Source: UBA11855 sp964591705
GTDB lineage: Archaea; Thermoproteota; Bathyarchaeia; Bathyarchaeales; Bathycorpusculaceae
Direction: 5' to 3'
DNA length: 19,221 bases
Assembly: GCA_964591705.1 (NCBI GenBank)
Contig: CAZQCX010000032.1
Coordinates: forward strand, 1 to 19,221
This document shows positions 7,447 through 15,224 of the stretch, piece after piece (position 1 is the stretch's first letter; every line of letters starts with the position of its first letter). Made by a program: the position numbers and the translations under genes. Below the pieces are notes generated by a model that worked only from the letters and a program-made list of their open reading frames with translations, was not told the origin of the DNA and searched no databases.

Positions 7447-8523
7447 GTGAAAATAATCGAAAAAAACCTACACAAAGGATACATCAAGCTAATTCCCGAA
7501 TCCGCCGACGACTTCTGGCATTTGTACAACATAATCCACAAAGGAGACGAAGTATATGCCCACAGTTCCCGCGCCATAAAATCCGACCATGAATACTCGA
7601 GACCCAAGAGCGGAGAACGAGTCTCCGCATTCATGGGGGTCAAAGTCGAAGAAGCAGGCTGGGATAAATTCCTCGGAAAACTAAGAGTCCACGGCACAAT
7701 TTGCCAAGCACCAGAAATCATCCCCAAATCATCACACCACACACTCAGCATATCTCTGCACCAACCCCTAACCATTGTGAAAAGTGAATGGGCGCGACAT
7801 GCTATTGAAAGACTCGACAAAGCCAGCGAGAATGAGAAACCAATACTAATATTGGCTATTGGCGACGAAGGCTTCGCCATCGCGGAAACTCGACAATATG
7901 GCGTAGAAATCAAGATTGAGGAACGCATTAAACTCCCGGGAAAACTGGAAGCTCACATAAGAAGCGCGGCGACAAAACAATACTTTGATCATGCGGCCAA
8001 GAGCCTGCAACAATTATGGCTCCTGCGCAGAAGCCCTATTGTAATTGTCGGTGTCGGTTTCATCAAGAACGAATTTGCAAACTACTTAGCCGCAGAAAAC
8101 AAAACTTTGGCTCAATCAGTGGCAGACGTGAAGAGCGTAAACAACGAAGGAGCCGCGGGAATATATGAAGCCATGCGTTCCGGGGTTCTTCTACGGGCAA
8201 CTAGACAACTGCGGATAGTTGAAGAAACCCAAATCATCGAGGAAATAATGAAACGTCTCGGGAAAGATGACAAAACCGCCACCTACGGATTAGAAGATGT
8301 TATCAAAGCACTTCAGGCTGGCGCCATTGAAACTCTAATCCTAGCAGATAGGCTGCTTAGAGAGTCAGAAGACACATTACGTGGGCAGCTTGAGCAACTC
8401 ATGAATGAAACAGAAAGAAGAAATGGAAAAATAGTAGTCATAAGCACCGAACATGAAGCCGGCTTTAAACTTGTGGCACTCGGGAGTGTGGCAGCATTGC
8501 TCAGGTTTCCACTCAGGATGTAG
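7447..8523 (+). CDS. pelA: Pelota, mRNA surveillance and ribosome rescue factor
   Basis: Pelota (Dom34) enters the A site of stalled ribosomes with aEF1A and, together with ABCE1, splits them. The protein is 358 residues, normal for archaeal Pelota. Domains by eye: an N-terminal Sm-like domain (about 1-130) starting MKIIEKNLHKGYIKLIPES; a central eRF1-like domain (about 135-250) with LILAIGDEGFAIAE and PIVIVGVGFIKNEF; and a C-terminal eRF1-3 domain (about 255-358) with YGLEDVIKALQAGAIETLILAD. It lacks the GGQ loop of aRF1, as expected. The GTG start gives the standard family N-terminus. A TATA-like CTAATTATG near 7405-7414 would yield a very short leader. It is divergent from the AOR gene and shares a 317-base gap with it. 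Confidence 0.96.
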   Translation: MKIIEKNLHKGYIKLIPESADDFWHLYNIIHKGDEVYAHSSRAIKSDHEYSRPKSGERVSAFMGVKVEEAGWDKFLGKLRVHGTICQAPEIIPKSSHHTLSISLHQPLTIVKSEWARHAIERLDKASENEKPILILAIGDEGFAIAETRQYGVEIKIEERIKLPGKLEAHIRSAATKQYFDHAAKSLQQLWLLRRSPIVIVGVGFIKNEFANYLAAENKTLAQSVADVKSVNNEGAAGIYEAMRSGVLLRATRQLRIVEETQIIEEIMKRLGKDDKTATYGLEDVIKALQAGAIETLILADRLLRESEDTLRGQLEQLMNETERRNGKIVVISTEHEAGFKLVALGSVAALLRFPLRM

Positions 8524-8614
8524 CCTGTACCGTTTACATCAAAACAAAAATTCGCTGACCACGAGCGTTAGAACAAACAAAAGCTTTCGGTGCGAAAAAA
8601 AGATGCGGCGAATT

Positions 8615-8670
8615 CGAAAGTGTTTAAATTTCCGAAACATGTAACCACTAAAACAACAGTCCCGAAGGAG
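8615..8670 (+). promoter_or_regulatory. alaS: Promoter and ribosome binding site of alaS
   Basis: CGAAAG (BRE-like, 8615-8620) precedes TTTAAATT (8623-8630), a strong archaeal TATA box. The predicted transcription start is near 8653. AAGGAG at 8665-8670 lies 11 bases before the TTG at 8682 and supports that unusual start codon. Confidence 0.6.
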
Positions 8671-8681
8671 CAACTAAAGTC

Positions 8682-11486
8682 TTGAAACGATTTCCAGCAG
8701 ACGAATACGCATTGCCATTTTTCAAGGAAGAAGGATTCACTCGCAGACTATGCCCAAATTGTGGCGAACACTATTGGACACAGAACACTCACCAAAAAAG
8801 CTGCGGTGAATCCACATCAGAAGAATGTTCAGTTTACTCATTCATCAACAACCCCCCAACAAGCAAAAAATACAGCCTTCCAGAAATGCGAGAGGTGTTC
8901 CTTTCCTTCTTCGAGAAGAATGAACACTCCCGCATCGAACCCTATCCTGTCGTGGCAAGGTGGAGAAACGATATTTACCTCACCCATGCAAGCATAATCG
9001 ACTTTCAACCATATGTAACAGAAGGAATCGCACCGCCCCCCGCCAATCCACTCGTAATTGCCCAACCCTGTATACGCTTGGTTGATATTTCAAACACAGG
9101 TCCAACCTTTGGTCGTCACCTAACAATTTTCGAGATGGGGGGACACCACGCATTCAACTACCCCGACAAAGAAGTCTACTGGAAAGATCAAACGGCACGC
9201 TATTGCCACAAGTTCCTCACCGAGATACTTGGCGTGAAGTCAGAAGCAGTTACCTATAAAGAAGACGTTTGGGTCGGCGGAGGAAACGCAGGACCAGATG
9301 TAGAATGCATCGTTGGAGGTCTCGAGGTAAGCACCTTAGTCTTCATGCAATACAAGGTCATAGACGAAGAATTTGTGAAACTGCCAATTCGTACAGTAGA
9401 CACAGGCTACGGACTCGACAGGTTTGCATGGCTCTCACAAGGCGCCCCGAGCTGTTTCCACGCGATATATGGCGATCTACTCGGCAAGGTTTTTGACATG
9501 GCTAACCTTCACCAAATCGATGAAGAACTTCTTTCAAAAGTGGCAAAATACTCTGGACTGGTAACAATCGACAAGACAGCAAATCGTCTTGAAGCTCGGA
9601 AAAGAGTTGCAAAGCTTGTTGGGATCGATTTTTGCGACTTAGACAAAATCTTATGCCCGATTGAAAACGCGTTCGCTATCTTGGACCACACAAAATGCTT
9701 GAGCTTCATGCTTTCCGAAGGCATTGTTCCTTCGAACATAAATGAAGGCTATTTAGCAAGATTGCTCTTCCGGAGAGTCTACCGCCTGCTCCGAAGCCTA
9801 GACATGAAAGCCGATCAGTTCTTCGACATCATAGATCTTCAGATTGACTATTGGTCCCCTGATTTTCCCCACATCAAAACCGTGAAAAACGAGATATTGG
9901 AAATGCTGAAGGTTGAGAAGGAAAAATTTGACGAAACAATATCCCGCGGCGAAGGGATGGTCAAACGCATCGCCCTCGAACTGAAGACAAAAGGCATGGC
10001 GGCAATGCCTGAATCAAAGCTATCGGAGCTTTACGATTCACAGGGTCTTCCGCCAGAGATCGTCAAACAAGTCGCAGAACAGGAAAATATCAAAGTTGAT
10101 ATTCCCGAAGGATTCTACGCTCTAGTTGCGAAAAGACATATGCAAGCCAACAAACCCGCGGAAGAGGAAGAGGCAAAGGCTGATGCAGCCTTGGAAGCAG
10201 CAGTGCAAGGACTGCCTGAAACACAGCAACTGTACTATGAAGATGCCTATGTCAAAGAATTCAATGCAAAGGTCATTCAAGTTGTCTTTAACGAGTACGT
10301 TGTTCTCGATAAAACGTGCTTCTATCCAGAAGGAGGAGGGCAACCTTGCGACGAAGGCTTAATAGAATTTGGCGGCACTGCAACAAGAATTGTCGCGGTT
10401 CAGAAGATCGGAAAGATCATTGTTCACAGGATCGAGGGAAAGCCCCCCCGCCAACTAGAGACCGTAAAAGGGACTATTGACTGGGACAGGCGGTATGCGC
10501 TAATGAAGGCGCACACGGCAACCCACTTGATAAATGGTGCTGCAAGGCGCGTGCTGGGCGAACATGTCTGGCAGCATGGAACCCAAAAAGGGGTGGATGT
10601 TACTCGATTGGACATTTCACATTTCAGGCGCTTGACACCCGAACAAGTTGACGAAATTGAAATTCTTGCAAATGAAGCAGTAGAATCAAATATGCGGGTG
10701 GAAACGGCATGGTTGCCAAGAAACGAGGCAGAAGCACAATATGGCTTCAGACTGTATCAGGGCGGCGCAGTCCCAGGAAAAGATATACGCGTTGTAAGAA
10801 CTGGAGACTGGGATGTTGAAGCTTGTGCCGGCACACATCTGAAAAACACAGGTGAAGTTGGCTTTGTCAAAATCGTCTACACTGAACGCGTTCAAGACGG
10901 AGTCGAAAGAATAGGATATTCTGTTGGATTGAAAGCTCTAAGAGCGGTCCAAAACCAAGAGCGAATCCTCCGCCATGTCTCTGAATCACTTAACGCGCCA
11001 ATCGAAAAACTAGACAAAACCGCTGAGAAGCTCGTCAGGGATCTCAAAGAAGCCAACATCGAAAAGCGTAGATTAACCAAAGAATTGGCAAGTAAGGAAA
11101 CCTCAGATGTCAGCAGACACGAACTAGGCACTACTGTGGAACTTGACGGAATCAGACTTGTAATGCGAAAATTCGCAGAGTCACTGGATATCGAGCGGTG
11201 GGTTACAACAGCAGAGTCAATGATAAAGAGTCACAGTGGAACTTTGGCAGTTTTCTGTGGCTCAGATGGAAAAAACGCGCGAATTCTTGTAATGGCAGGA
11301 AAGACAGCAGTCAAAAAGGGCATTAACGCCGCTGACATAGTCAAAGAAGTCTCACCTTTAATAGGCGGTGGTGGAGGAGGAAGACCAGACTTCGCACAAG
11401 GCGGCGGAACTCGAACCGACACAGTAGATGAAGCCCTCCGAAAAGCAGAACAGGTTATTAGGAAGCAATTGCGCCACCCGAACTAA
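8682..11486 (+). CDS. alaS: Alanyl-tRNA synthetase (archaeal type)
   Basis: This class II synthetase charges and proofreads tRNA-Ala. The 934 residues match archaeal AlaRS. Domains in order: an archaea-specific N-terminal zinc-binding module with Cys24, Cys27, Cys41 and Cys49; the catalytic core (about 60-330) with the motif 2 region FGRHLTIFEMGGHHAF and the DTGYGLDRFAW motif; a helical tRNA-recognition part; the editing domain with HTATH (His611, His615) and CAGTH (Cys715, His719), the zinc-site residues that hydrolyse mischarged Ser and Gly; a coiled segment (about 770-810); and the C-Ala domain ending with a run of six glycines and RPDFAQGGG. The start is TTG with a ribosome site 11 bases upstream. 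It has its own promoter after pelA and is convergent with the small gene at 11523. Confidence 0.98.
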   Translation: MKRFPADEYALPFFKEEGFTRRLCPNCGEHYWTQNTHQKSCGESTSEECSVYSFINNPPTSKKYSLPEMREVFLSFFEKNEHSRIEPYPVVARWRNDIYLTHASIIDFQPYVTEGIAPPPANPLVIAQPCIRLVDISNTGPTFGRHLTIFEMGGHHAFNYPDKEVYWKDQTARYCHKFLTEILGVKSEAVTYKEDVWVGGGNAGPDVECIVGGLEVSTLVFMQYKVIDEEFVKLPIRTVDTGYGLDRFAWLSQGAPSCFHAIYGDLLGKVFDMANLHQIDEELLSKVAKYSGLVTIDKTANRLEARKRVAKLVGIDFCDLDKILCPIENAFAILDHTKCLSFMLSEGIVPSNINEGYLARLLFRRVYRLLRSLDMKADQFFDIIDLQIDYWSPDFPHIKTVKNEILEMLKVEKEKFDETISRGEGMVKRIALELKTKGMAAMPESKLSELYDSQGLPPEIVKQVAEQENIKVDIPEGFYALVAKRHMQANKPAEEEEAKADAALEAAVQGLPETQQLYYEDAYVKEFNAKVIQVVFNEYVVLDKTCFYPEGGGQPCDEGLIEFGGTATRIVAVQKIGKIIVHRIEGKPPRQLETVKGTIDWDRRYALMKAHTATHLINGAARRVLGEHVWQHGTQKGVDVTRLDISHFRRLTPEQVDEIEILANEAVESNMRVETAWLPRNEAEAQYGFRLYQGGAVPGKDIRVVRTGDWDVEACAGTHLKNTGEVGFVKIVYTERVQDGVERIGYSVGLKALRAVQNQERILRHVSESLNAPIEKLDKTAEKLVRDLKEANIEKRRLTKELASKETSDVSRHELGTTVELDGIRLVMRKFAESLDIERWVTTAESMIKSHSGTLAVFCGSDGKNARILVMAGKTAVKKGINAADIVKEVSPLIGGGGGGRPDFAQGGGTRTDTVDEALRKAEQVIRKQLRHPN

Positions 11487-11522
11487 AGACAACTAACAAT
11501 GTTACTGAGAAGCGTCTACAGC

Positions 11523-11816
11523 TTATGTTGATTGCTGCTTCTGCCATTCCAAGCTAACTTGTTTGATTATAGGAGCTAGAATGCTCTCCTCTGACAGATC
11601 ACCCGCCACATTGCCAATCTCGTATCTCACTAGACTCTCAATCTCATTAGGTTTCAACGGCAAGTTTCGTGCTGCCTGGTAGGTCTTCAACGCTCGCAGA
11701 CCAAACCTTGCCAGCAAATTCTGCAATTGCGTCCTAAGCTCGCTTAATTCTGTCTGGCTTTCCTGCATCCTCTGGTCAAAACTTGCTTGATCCCAACATT
11801 TGCTTTCTTCACCCAT
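11523..11816 (-). CDS. Small helical hypothetical protein
   Basis: This family is not recognised. The 97-residue reading from ATG at 11816 is charged and mostly helical, with a coiled-coil-like stretch at about residues 13-38 (QASFDQRMQESQTELSELR onward), then LALK-type helices ending in EWQKQQST. No membrane segment, signal peptide or metal motif is seen. ATG at 11816 is chosen over the longer frame to 11882 because GAGGG (11825-11829) lies 8 bases upstream and the promoter at 11862-11869 would fall inside the longer version. It lies downstream of the MFS and MBL-fold genes on the same strand but seems to be transcribed separately. Confidence 0.6.
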   Translation of the reverse strand: MGEESKCWDQASFDQRMQESQTELSELRTQLQNLLARFGLRALKTYQAARNLPLKPNEIESLVRYEIGNVAGDLSEESILAPIIKQVSLEWQKQQST

Positions 11817-11824
11817 ATGATTTG

Positions 11825-11869
11825 CCCTCGTTTGTAAGCCAACAGAATTGTGCCTGATATCATTATATC
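11825..11869 (-). promoter_or_regulatory. Promoter and ribosome binding site of the small helical protein gene
   Basis: On the minus strand, ATATAATG (11862-11869) is a good TATA box, placing the transcription start near 11839. GAGGG at 11825-11829 is 8 bases before the ATG at 11816. Both lie in the gap after the MBL-fold gene stop at 11898. Confidence 0.5.
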
Positions 11870-11897
11870 TCTTCCGATTCACCAGAAATATATGCCC

Positions 11898-12884
11898 TCA
11901 AATTGGGGGCTTTGGGCAACTCCCCTTTCTCCAACCACGGTTCATCCAGTGCGCAAACTCCTTTGAGGGTGGCTCTGCAGAATAGAACTCTTTTCGCATG
12001 GACTCAAGAAACGAGTTTTTCCGACCATTAAACTCAGCCGCTGTTACTATTTGGTGACCGAACCTCGAAGCAGCATCGAAAACAGGTTTGGCTCTCTCTC
12101 TCCAAAGAGCATCCCTAAGAACGTGATGCTCTAAAATTGTCAAAGGCACGAATTCAACTATGCGAATCAAGTTGCTCACCGCTTTCCCAAGTTGAACTGC
12201 GTCAACCTTGAGACTGCTCAAATAGAAAGGCGGCCCGCCCACCATCAAAACCTGAGGTTTTGCCTTTTCAATCAGTTCAAATGTTCGCGAAGACATTGGA
12301 CCCTGTACGTCAGGAGCAAACATGAAACGCTCGTCATCAAACTCGATCTCAGTCATGATTACCCAACCTAGTGAAGCGTCTTCTGGACCGTGAGTCACAG
12401 GTTCAGAAAAACGAAGAACGGTCTCTTTTCCAAGCTCAAACACCCCAGAGTCTGCATTTTGCAGCTTGGCGTGTTTTTCCCAAGTTTTATGGAAAATCCA
12501 ACCTCGACGTCTCTGGCTTGAATTGATCTTGCTTCTAGGATTCTTCACAAAAACCGTCTTGCCCTCATAAATCTGTCTTGCAGTTTCATCTTGCTCCGTC
12601 CAGTTAACGAGCCAGTCTTCAAAGCTTGGAGTGTGATGGTCAAAATGGTAATGACTTATCGTTACAATTTCGACCGTTTCTGCAGCAGCAGCAATTTGCT
12701 TTCTAAGCTCAGATATCGCTCGGAACTCAATAGGATGAGGTGACAGCCCAAAACGGCTAGGAGTGAGTGAAATACCTGCATCCAACAGGACTTTCGCTTC
12801 AGGAGTCTCAACCAGTGTGCACATGGATCTGACGCCAAAGCTCTCCGCTGCTATTGGCGTTACTCTGATTTTGTTAAGCAACAA
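11898..12884 (-). CDS. Metallo-beta-lactamase-fold hydrolase (UPF0282-like)
   Basis: The 328-residue protein has an MBL fold with the metal-binding signature HYHFDHH at 78-84 (His78, His80, Asp82, His83), then a later HGPEDASLGW and APDVQGP, and a C-terminal EHHVLRD. The N-terminus IRVTPIAAESFGVRSMCTLVETP is characteristic of the UPF0282 family; its reaction is unknown. TTG at 12884 is chosen because GGAGG lies 11 bases upstream and the family consensus begins there; the open frame to 12950 is only overlap with the transporter gene. The start lies inside the last codons of the MFS gene (stop at 12874), giving an 11-base overlap typical of translational coupling. The C-terminus MNRGWRKGSCPKPPI is complete. 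Confidence 0.88.
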   Translation of the reverse strand: MLLNKIRVTPIAAESFGVRSMCTLVETPEAKVLLDAGISLTPSRFGLSPHPIEFRAISELRKQIAAAAETVEIVTISHYHFDHHTPSFEDWLVNWTEQDETARQIYEGKTVFVKNPRSKINSSQRRRGWIFHKTWEKHAKLQNADSGVFELGKETVLRFSEPVTHGPEDASLGWVIMTEIEFDDERFMFAPDVQGPMSSRTFELIEKAKPQVLMVGGPPFYLSSLKVDAVQLGKAVSNLIRIVEFVPLTILEHHVLRDALWRERAKPVFDAASRFGHQIVTAAEFNGRKNSFLESMRKEFYSAEPPSKEFAHWMNRGWRKGSCPKPPI

Positions 12885-14088
12885 TTTTACGTTTTCCTCC
12901 AGTTTCAGGCAGCAGTAAACCAAGCACGAGCATACACTCACCGACGACACCCAAAGCCAGCATCGATGGCAAAAATGTTCCGCTCACATCCCGAAGCTGC
13001 CCAACCAAGATCGGAAGGAGAAAAGAGCCAACATTGCCTACCGACGCAACAATGCCCAAGACGCTTGACAAGTAAGGCGCAAGACGTGGCATCTCAACAG
13101 GCACAGCAAGAACAACTGTCAAAACACCTACTGTGCAGAAACCTGCCAAGAACACAGCGACAAGCGCCTCTAGACCAATACTTGTTCCAGCTAAAAACAG
13201 AACCGGACCGCTAATCGCAGCCATCACAAGCACAAAAGGCTTCCTCAAGCCCAATCTGTCAGAGAGTAGCCCCACCGCGACTGTTGAAGCCAAGAAGCCG
13301 GCAGGCAACAACAGGGCTACAACTGAACCGGATAGCTGATCGAAACCTTGAGAACTTACAACTGTGGGCAGCCACACCAACAGAGTATCATAGCAGCCAC
13401 CAGCACAGAAGTACAACCCAGTCAAAATCCATACTTCTTTTGCTCTGAGCAACTGTGAAAAAGTCTTTCTTGTGTTTCCGACAGTAGGTGCAGCTGTGCC
13501 TAAAGAGGGTTTAGAGCAAGCAAAAATCCACCAAAGAACGGCAAACACCAGGTTCCAAAGCCCATAGAATTGAAAAGCATAGCGCCAGTGGCCCAGTATA
13601 CTTACCAAAAGAGGGGTCAAACCAAGAGCCACGAAATCGCCAATTGGAAACCCGGCTAGGCAAACGCCAGTGGCGAGGCCAATCCTGTTGCTCGGGAACC
13701 AGCCTGAAACCAGCCTAGGAATAGCGGGAATGACCGCTGACAAACCGATGCCTAACAGCAGTTGCGTTATCAGAAGTGTCAAATAATCTGAAGCGAAGCC
13801 GCGTAGCAGCCCAAATGTTCCTACGAGCACGAATGCGAACGTAATAGTCACTTTGAAGCCTCTTCTGTCAAAAATAATTCCCCAAACAATTCGAAAAAGC
13901 ATAAGCGTCAAGATCGAAGCTGAAAACACGAAGCCAGCCTCGGCGTTTGTTAACTTCAGTTCCGCCGTTACATCAGCAACAACAGGCGAGTAGGAGAAAA
14001 GAAGCAAATGCACATTAAATGTGGCCAAAAAGCCGAGCCCAAGCATTTTCGTCTGATTCCTAACAGCGCTCAACTGAACCGCCACCAA
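12874..14088 (-). CDS. Major facilitator superfamily transporter
   Basis: This is an integral membrane protein of 404 residues with about 12 hydrophobic segments, the normal MFS size. Seen: motif A in the first cytoplasmic loop as WGIIFDRRGFK (about 69-79), its half-repeat in the second half as GLLSDRLGLRKP, and a hydrophilic central loop (about 193-215) between the two six-helix halves. General resemblance is to nitrate/cyanate-like and anion-proton exchangers, but the substrate cannot be told. The start is TTG at 14088; GTG at 14085 is an equal alternative. It is the first gene of a two-gene unit with the overlapping MBL-fold gene, which suggests related roles such as uptake and hydrolysis of the same compound; this is inference only. 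Confidence 0.9.
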   Translation of the reverse strand: MVAVQLSAVRNQTKMLGLGFLATFNVHLLLFSYSPVVADVTAELKLTNAEAGFVFSASILTLMLFRIVWGIIFDRRGFKVTITFAFVLVGTFGLLRGFASDYLTLLITQLLLGIGLSAVIPAIPRLVSGWFPSNRIGLATGVCLAGFPIGDFVALGLTPLLVSILGHWRYAFQFYGLWNLVFAVLWWIFACSKPSLGTAAPTVGNTRKTFSQLLRAKEVWILTGLYFCAGGCYDTLLVWLPTVVSSQGFDQLSGSVVALLLPAGFLASTVAVGLLSDRLGLRKPFVLVMAAISGPVLFLAGTSIGLEALVAVFLAGFCTVGVLTVVLAVPVEMPRLAPYLSSVLGIVASVGNVGSFLLPILVGQLRDVSGTFLPSMLALGVVGECMLVLGLLLPETGGKRKIVA

Positions 14089-14114
14089 TTATCGTGCAGA
14101 GCCAATTCTCGACG

Positions 14115-14130
14115 ATACTCGTATAAGTAT
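14115..14130 (-). promoter_or_regulatory. Promoter with inverted repeat upstream of the MFS gene
   Basis: The plus-strand word ATACT-CGTATA-AGTAT has perfect 5-base arms. On the minus strand its centre supplies a TATA-like TTATACGA, about 35 bases before the TTG at 14088. A second copy of the core CTCGTATA lies at 14152-14159. Arms flanking a TATA box suggest a possible repressor site, but the repeat is short. Confidence 0.35.
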
Positions 14131-14270
14131 TTGCCCTAAAGTTTGGCACTGCTCGTATAGTTGCCACAGAAAAAGCCCAAGGGTCCTCCTATGATCGCTT
14201 CACTCCAGGCACATTAGAATGCAGCTTCGGAGCTCAAACTTTTAATTCAGCAAAAAGAAGTATTCGTTCG

Positions 14271-14396
14271 GTGGGCGATGACGACTCTGGCCCCGAAGAC
14301 CTCGAGGATGATTTGGATCTTGAGTGTGAGACGGTAGAAATGACAACTTTATGGTTCGTTTTTACCCTCGAAGAGCCCGCCTTTGTTCAACCTTGA
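14271..14396 (+). CDS. Possible tiny acidic protein (41 residues)
   Basis: Candidate only. GTG at 14271 opens a 41-residue frame with a strongly acidic first half (MGDDDSGPEDLEDDLDLECE) and a hydrophobic TTLWFVFTLEEPAFVQP tail. A TATA-like TTTTAATT at 14239-14246 lies about 28 bases before the GTG, the spacing expected for a leaderless archaeal message. No family is recognised; chance is a real alternative in so short a frame. Confidence 0.25.
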   Translation: MGDDDSGPEDLEDDLDLECETVEMTTLWFVFTLEEPAFVQP

Positions 14397-14584
14397 AACT
14401 TGTGTCCGTTTTGTTTGATTAGCGAGTGCTTTGTGGCGAAAACGGCTTTTCGAAATCAAAGGCTCCGATAGCTGAGTTGCATGCACCCTCTCGTGTATTT
14501 CAGATGTACACATCTACAAGTTATAGCAGAGATTCAGAATAGTTAACTACGAAACAGCCATATTAAATTTGAGAGTCCGGCGAA

Positions 14585-14812
14585 GTGGGTACGAAACTGG
14601 AGAGAGCTTTCAGATCTCTGCTTGGCAAGGCAGGGTACTCAGAAAAGGCCAAGAATGAGGTGCTGAAATGGTATACCTCTCCCACAAAAAAGCGCAAAGC
14701 AACCAAAAAACGCGGGTCTAAATCAACCTCTGATTTCCTAGTACTCTATGATTCGATGTACGAGGAAGGACCCACAATCAAGTATAGCAATCCAGACAGA
14801 TGGCGGGACTAG
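14585..14812 (+). CDS. Small basic hypothetical protein (75 residues)
   Basis: This family is not recognised. The frame starts with GTG and reads MGTKLERAFRSLLGKAGYSE. An amphipathic helical N-terminus (about 1-30) leads to a lysine-rich linker (SPTKKRKATKKRGSKS, about 32-47) and an aromatic, acidic C-terminal part ending NPDRWRD. The basic linker suggests nucleic-acid contact, which is inference only. TATTAAAT at 14561-14568 lies about 20 bases upstream, so the message would be nearly leaderless. Balanced amino-acid use and the promoter make it a likely real gene. It stands alone, with 400-500 bases of non-coding DNA on both sides. Confidence 0.6.
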   Translation: MGTKLERAFRSLLGKAGYSEKAKNEVLKWYTSPTKKRKATKKRGSKSTSDFLVLYDSMYEEGPTIKYSNPDRWRD

Positions 14813-15224
14813 GGTTAAGTCTTATCCTTCCAGCCTCTCCCAATTTATCAAAAACCACACAGACTCGGCTCAATAGCATGCACAACCAATTCACGGGCTG
14901 ATTTGACAACGCATGTCTATTTCAAGCATGCAAGGTTATTCGTGGAAAACCCCTCGCTCTGAGGAAAGAAAAGGCAGTGAAAACAGCCAAACAAAAGAAG
15001 ACATGGAGGCGGAATGTCAACCTCGAAGAAACATCCTGTGAGACTTCCTCAGAATCTATGACAAGCCAACATCGCATATCTACTAGGCTTGCGCCAAAAA
15101 TCCCTCGGATTACTGTGGACCCGCCTCTCTAGTCGAGGTTAAACCTGTTCTCTGAAGAGAACAGATTGTTCTTTAGAGAGAGTAAAAAGCACGTTTCTAC
15201 CATCTTGTCAGTTGCACAAACGAT
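14813..15224. other. Gene-poor gap before the LamG gene
   Basis: About 410 bases hold only weak frames: 14928-15041 (37 residues) and 14977 onward (about 50 residues). Both are polar and without a family match, so neither is called. The clear element is a perfect hairpin at 15145-15164. No tRNA or repeat array is seen. A TATA box for the gene at 15225 is not obvious; AGTAAAAAG near 15180-15188 is the nearest A/T-rich word. Confidence 0.4.
15145..15164. repeat. Perfect hairpin, 8-bp arms
   Basis: CTGTTCTC-TGAA-GAGAACAG forms a perfect 8-bp stem with a 4-base loop, followed by ATTGTTCTTT. It lies 60 bases before the GTG of the LamG gene. It could be a terminator for an upstream transcript, an operator for the LamG gene, or a leader-RNA stem; the sequence does not decide. 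Confidence 0.6.

Larger units (their letters stand above)
14089..14584. other. Gene-poor gap upstream of the MFS gene and the small basic protein gene
   Basis: About 500 bases hold the MFS promoter region with repeated CTCGTATA words (14118-14125 and 14152-14159), one possible tiny acidic reading frame at 14271-14396, and TATTAAAT (14561-14568) just before the GTG at 14585. No other gene, RNA fold or repeat array was recognised. Confidence 0.4.

Noticed and set aside
14928..15129. Two short overlapping plus-strand frames (from 14928 and 14977)
   Set aside because: Both are polar with no family likeness, and no promoter or ribosome site decides between them.
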